Below are positions 60,417 through 64,000 of a DNA stretch of 64,000 nucleotides, piece by piece. The stretch is from positions 1 through 64,000 of the forward strand of contig JBGTGQ010000026.1 of the NCBI GenBank assembly GCA_041746635.1, written 5' to 3'. This stretch comes from CAMASH01 sp041746635 (GTDB lineage Bacteria; Verrucomicrobiota; Verrucomicrobiia; Chthoniobacterales; Terrimicrobiaceae). How positions within the stretch are numbered: position 1 is the stretch's first letter; every line of letters starts with the position of its first letter. The position numbers and the translations under genes were made by a program. Below the pieces are notes generated by a model. The model saw nothing but the letters and a program-made list of their open reading frames with translations. It ran no database searches and was not told the origin of the DNA.

Positions 60417-63014
60417 CTATTTCCCAATGCTGCGAACCGTCTCAAAAACCGGAGGAGCAAGTTCCTGTGGCAATCCCAGCGGCTCGACCGACTCCTCGGA
60501 CTCATCATCCTGTCGCACAGCGCGCCCCTCCGCATCCATGAGGCGGGCGGTGACGAAGATGATCAGGTTCCGCTTGATTTTTTGATCCACGGTCGAGCGG
60601 AAAAGACGGCCTGCCAGCGGGATATCGCCCAGCAACGGAACTTTATCCTGAACTTTCTGAACGTCTTCACGAATCAGGCCACCCAAGGCCACGGTCTGAC
60701 CATCCCAAATGCTGACACTGGTGGTCACTTTGCGGACGGAAAAAATGGGCTGATTGATGACGTTGGGAGTGACCTCAAACCGCCCAATGATACCGTTGAA
60801 GGTCGGTCCAAAAACCGGTGATCCATAATTGATAAAGCCATCAAATTCCACCACCTCCGGCGAAAGATTGAGATCAATCGTGTAGCCATCCGGGCCGATA
60901 ATTGGTTCGACTTCAAGCGTGACTCCGACATTCCGCGTTTCAAAAGCGGTGGGAGTCGTCGGTGTGACCACACCAGAAACCGAGATGACGCCGCCCGGTA
61001 TTGCACCGGTTGTTTCTCCTTCGGAGGGAGGGGGAACTTCCGGCGGACTGAACTCGGTGGGATAAGGAAATTCCCGCACAATTCTTACGATAGCTTTGCG
61101 ACCACTTTTGGTCGTAACCTTGGGAGCGGACAACAAATCAACGCCCTTTTTCTGGTTCAGAGCGCGGATGACCACTTGAAACTGGGGGCTGCTAAAGATA
61201 CCCGCCAAACCAAGGACGGCCGGGCTGACAAAGGTGCTGCCCGGGAGAACCCCGGCTAGCAGAGCATCAATGCTGTTGGCGCTGACCGCATTGTTGGGCC
61301 CGATCCCTGCACCGCTGCGCAGTCCGGAAGAAACAGGATTTTGCCCGACCGGCACACCGCCCGCCGAAAATGGAAAATTTTCCGTGCTGGGGAAGGTGGT
61401 CGCCGCATCAGTGCCAAATCCCTGCGTGCCTCCCGCGCCATAGACGCCGCTACCAATCGAAAACGGACCGAGCAGCCAGTCAAACCCAAGTTCCTTGAGA
61501 TTGTTTTGGGTGATTTCCACAAACTTCGATTCAATTTCCACTTGGGTCGGTTGCACTCCGACAGTGGCGTCCACCAGCGAATCAATTAGATCGATCGTAT
61601 CTGGGGTGTTCCGCACGATAAGCTTGCTGCCCGCCGCAATATACTGCGCGAAGGAACCGGGGGGAAAGGGAATGTTCTGCGAAATGAGGTAATCCTGGGC
61701 ATTTGTGCGATTGCCCAATCGTGTCCCAGTCAAATCGACGGGAGCACCGGGAACGGTGGCATTTGGTCCGGCAGCAGACGTTGAGGGGATGAAACCAGGT
61801 GGCACGCGATATTCTTTCGTGACCAAGTCCGTCGTGTTCTCGGTCAGAGGAACGATGGAGACGGCATAGGGCTCGATTTTGTATTTAAGGCCGGAAAGTT
61901 CCGTCAGGTAACGTAGAACTTCGACCAGAGGAACATTGGCAAGCGACAGGTTGATTCTGGTGTCGGCATTCCCTCCGGACTGAACCGGCACAACCACTCC
62001 GTCGACGGGACCGGGAGCGACGGGAGCGGGGGTAATCACGGCTAACGGCGCGTTTTCGAGTTTCAGGACGATATTGACCCCTCTTTTATCCTTGGGATCG
62101 TCGGTGGATGAATCCAGTTCCCGGCTGCGTTGTTTGAGAAATTCGACAGCTTCCCGAACCGACGTATCCCGAAGATCAATTTTGGGGATGATAATACGGT
62201 TCAACTTCGCGGTAATCACTTCAGTGCCCCGAACTCCGCCGCGCGACGAAACGTCCACGCTGGTGGAACGACCACCTTGAAAATGACGCACCGGCCGTTC
62301 CCAGGAACGCTCTACCAGCCAGAGCATGCGGCTGCGGGTTTCATTATAAGCTTCGCCGTAGTATTTGGACTTGTCGGAATTGACCTGCTCCATGCCCTTG
62401 CGGGCGGCAATGTTATAAGGATCAATATCGAGAACTTGCTCAAACCGCTTGAGGGCAAGATCAAACCGACCGGATTGATAAAAGCCCTCCGCTTCATAAA
62501 GCAACTTGGTGACTTCCTCGCGGTCCACCGCAAACTGGGGAGTGACCGTTTTGTTGTAGTAGTCGGACTGCTCAAGATTGGCCAACAGACGAACAGCGGG
62601 CTTGCAGGAGGGGTCGTACTCGGGCAGGAGGATGGTCTTGGCCACCCTTTCCGCGTCGGAATACCTGCCGTTGGCAATCAATTGCTCGGCATAGAGGAGG
62701 CCGATGCGGGTGAATTTGGCCAGGGTTTCCGCGCGTAGCCTGTCGGTGGCTGTGCCCGCCGGGATTTTGCCGAGAGCATCCAGATAACTCACATAAGCGA
62801 CTTCGAAGTCCTTTTCCGCCGCCGCCTTGTCCCCTTTTTTCACGAGTTGATCGGCCACGACCAAGCCTTCCTGTCGGCGAACGATTCCCCGATTGGCGAG
62901 GGATTCCAAATCACCTTCCTGGGCTCGAAGTGAAACGGGGGGAACCAAGCTGGCCAACGCCATAACTGCGAGGGCGGACTTGCGAAAACTTGAAGCAGCG
63001 AAATGAAATTTCAT
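60417..63014 (-). CDS. Secretin with N-terminal TPR-like region (type II/IV-pilus type)
   Basis: 865 aa. Signal peptide (FRKSALAVMALASLVPPVSL), then a helical TPR-like part (about 55-220: AEKDFEVAYVSYLDALGKIP; YQSGRFDLALKRFEQVLDID), an N0/secretin-short domain (LSLANVPLVEVLRYLTELSG), an N1-type domain (SKLIVRNTPDTIDLIDSLVD), a Gly/Ser-rich gate stretch with long inserts, and the C-terminal secretin barrel (VEPIIGPDGYTIDLNLSPEV; SIWDGQTVALGGLIREDVQK; VPLLGDIPLAGRLFRSTVDQ). It builds an outer-membrane channel for a type II secretion or type IV pilus system. The next upstream gene is a paralogue. Confidence 0.9.
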   Translation of the reverse strand: MKFHFAASSFRKSALAVMALASLVPPVSLRAQEGDLESLANRGIVRRQEGLVVADQLVKKGDKAAAEKDFEVAYVSYLDALGKIPAGTATDRLRAETLAKFTRIGLLYAEQLIANGRYSDAERVAKTILLPEYDPSCKPAVRLLANLEQSDYYNKTVTPQFAVDREEVTKLLYEAEGFYQSGRFDLALKRFEQVLDIDPYNIAARKGMEQVNSDKSKYYGEAYNETRSRMLWLVERSWERPVRHFQGGRSTSVDVSSRGGVRGTEVITAKLNRIIIPKIDLRDTSVREAVEFLKQRSRELDSSTDDPKDKRGVNIVLKLENAPLAVITPAPVAPGPVDGVVVPVQSGGNADTRINLSLANVPLVEVLRYLTELSGLKYKIEPYAVSIVPLTENTTDLVTKEYRVPPGFIPSTSAAGPNATVPGAPVDLTGTRLGNRTNAQDYLISQNIPFPPGSFAQYIAAGSKLIVRNTPDTIDLIDSLVDATVGVQPTQVEIESKFVEITQNNLKELGFDWLLGPFSIGSGVYGAGGTQGFGTDAATTFPSTENFPFSAGGVPVGQNPVSSGLRSGAGIGPNNAVSANSIDALLAGVLPGSTFVSPAVLGLAGIFSSPQFQVVIRALNQKKGVDLLSAPKVTTKSGRKAIVRIVREFPYPTEFSPPEVPPPSEGETTGAIPGGVISVSGVVTPTTPTAFETRNVGVTLEVEPIIGPDGYTIDLNLSPEVVEFDGFINYGSPVFGPTFNGIIGRFEVTPNVINQPIFSVRKVTTSVSIWDGQTVALGGLIREDVQKVQDKVPLLGDIPLAGRLFRSTVDQKIKRNLIIFVTARLMDAEGRAVRQDDESEESVEPLGLPQELAPPVFETVRSIGK

Positions 63015-63028
63015 AATCCGAATGTCAG

Positions 63029-64000
63029 CTATTGCGCCAGCGGGATGGTTGATGGGTCACCTAAAATCGCCTCCTGTTCCAAACCTTCGACGTTGGGCTC
63101 CGGCACAATTTTATTTTCGTCATCCACTTTGATCAACGGCTGGCCGGCGGGATCCATCAGGCTGGCGGTGACAAACATGATCAGGTTGCGCTTGATATGC
63201 TGGTCGGCGGTGGTGCGGAAAAGACGACCGGCCAGAGGGATATCGCCCAAGATGGGAACCTTGTCTTCGACTTTTTGAACATCTTCGCGAACCATTCCGC
63301 CCAAAACTACGGTCGAGCCATCATACACCGTGACTTCTGTCGTCACTTCGCGGGTGGAGAACACCGGCTTGTTAATGGTGTTGTCAGTCGCCAAGAACGG
63401 CACGGCGGGTCCGATAGTTATAAGACCCGCTGAAACAGACACACCCGCGACGGAAGCAAAGATGGGGCTACCATAGTTAATAAAGCCATCAAACTCCACC
63501 ACGCGGGGGGAAAGGATCAGGTCAATCGTATATCCATCAGGACCAACAGTGGGTTCGACCTCGAGCGTAATTCCAATGGGCTTGGTTTCGAACGACGTGG
63601 GCGTCGTGGGCACAACCGGGGTAAACTGAGAACCCGCTGATGCCGAGACTTGAGGAAGGTCATACTCCGAGGGATAACGAAACTCCCGCACAATACTGAT
63701 GGTGGCGCGCTGGCCGCTTTTCGTGGTGATCTTCGGGGCACTGACAAGATCAACGCCCTTCTGTTGGTTCAGAGCGCGGATGACAACTTGAAATTGCGGG
63801 TTGGTGAAGATGCCGGCCACGGCCAACATGGCCGGAGCTGGTCCAAGGGGTGTTCCAAACAGAAGAGCATCGACCGCATTGGCGGAAATTGCCGTCGAAC
63901 CGGTGCGATTGCCCCCGGTAATCGGACCCGAGGATGTGCTGGTGGCACCAATCGGGAGACCGCCGATGGGATTCGTGATGGGGAAGGAATTGGCGTTGAT
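63029..64000 (-). CDS. Second secretin paralogue (5' end outside window)
   Basis: At least 324 codons; the frame runs to the window edge without a start, so the gene is partial. The visible part parallels the first secretin: Gly/Ser/Thr-rich gate insert, AVDALLFGTPLGPAPA, VVIRALNQQKGVDLVSAPKI, LEVEPTVGPDGYTIDLILSP, DGSTVVLGGMVREDVQKVED and VPILGDIPLAGRLFRTTADQ. It ends 14 bases before the start of the first copy, so the two are tandem and probably co-transcribed. Confidence 0.92.
   Translation of the reverse strand: MNANSFPITNPIGGLPIGATSTSSGPITGGNRTGSTAISANAVDALLFGTPLGPAPAMLAVAGIFTNPQFQVVIRALNQQKGVDLVSAPKITTKSGQRATISIVREFRYPSEYDLPQVSASAGSQFTPVVPTTPTSFETKPIGITLEVEPTVGPDGYTIDLILSPRVVEFDGFINYGSPIFASVAGVSVSAGLITIGPAVPFLATDNTINKPVFSTREVTTEVTVYDGSTVVLGGMVREDVQKVEDKVPILGDIPLAGRLFRTTADQHIKRNLIMFVTASLMDPAGQPLIKVDDENKIVPEPNVEGLEQEAILGDPSTIPLAQ

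Overview
The window looks like a chromosomal stretch of a Gram-negative, fairly GC-rich bacterium of the PVC superphylum, most probably Verrucomicrobiota. The evidence is an LPS/outer-membrane gene set (waaA, Mla-type ABC genes, ExbB/ExbD/TonB), two tandem secretins of the TPR-plus-secretin type common in Verrucomicrobiota, a Rho with a long Pro/Ala/basic N-terminal extension, and an SHD1-domain secreted zincin. The phylum call is inference; no rRNA gene is present.

Layout. 0.1-2.4 kb: minus-strand group DUF3817, cupin, MarC, NYN-LOTUS. 2.4-8 kb: cca, a broken GYF-like gene, an ABCG-type half transporter, and rho behind a gene-free 436-base leader. 8-15 kb: Mla-type lipid transport operon, small secreted and Nudix proteins, exbB-exbD-tonB, and a tex pseudogene. 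15-16.7 kb: LolA-like and PAP2 proteins. 16.7-19.7 kb: an accessory island holding a decayed copy of the recQ 5' end, DUF4160/DUF2442, and an SF1 helicase-nuclease gene that lacks its N-terminus and has an in-frame stop; intact recQ follows. 21.5-24.9 kb: a compact operon of RHH protein, CYTH-CHAD, ParA-type ATPase and CYTH-Nudix. 25-29.7 kb (minus): SRP RNA, fur, argH, Nudix, tatC and an SHD1-zincin. 29.7-42.3 kb: coiled-coil protein, lipoprotein, GT9, ruvC, lipB, a deleted FucP-type sugar transporter, MATE, Gdx/SugE, murJ, a nucleotidyltransferase, tsaC/sua5 and purE. 42.4-46.3 kb: cspA, aroK, gap, pgk, tpiA. 46.3-50.3 kb: a second accessory island bounded by intact tpiA and a diverged duplicate of the tpiA 3' end. 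It carries a transglutaminase-like protein, a tiny RHS-tip toxin, an immunity candidate, gene debris and a PIN-type toxin-antitoxin pair. 50.3-64 kb: ade, waaA, rsmD, AsmA-like, lipid kinase, rhomboid, a membrane glycosyltransferase, a second divergent rho, coaE, and two secretins, the last cut by the window edge.

Most interesting: (1) the RHH/CYTH-CHAD/ParA/CYTH-Nudix operon, which combines polyphosphate-binding and polyphosphate-processing folds with a partition-type ATPase and could be a McdAB-like positioning system for polyphosphate granules; (2) the secreted mini-RHS caspase-fold toxin translationally coupled to a transglutaminase-like protein, on an island flanked by duplicated tpiA sequence; (3) a 58-base double-hairpin repeat sitting in frame inside tsaC, with a sister copy at the 3' end of pgk; (4) two Rho paralogs, one with a rewritten RNA-binding motif.

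Several genes are broken: tex and fucP by internal deletions, the helicase and GYF genes by in-frame stops, and the PIN gene by a G-run frameshift. This could be real gene decay; homopolymer sequencing error could explain the PIN break and one tex shift, but not the deletions.
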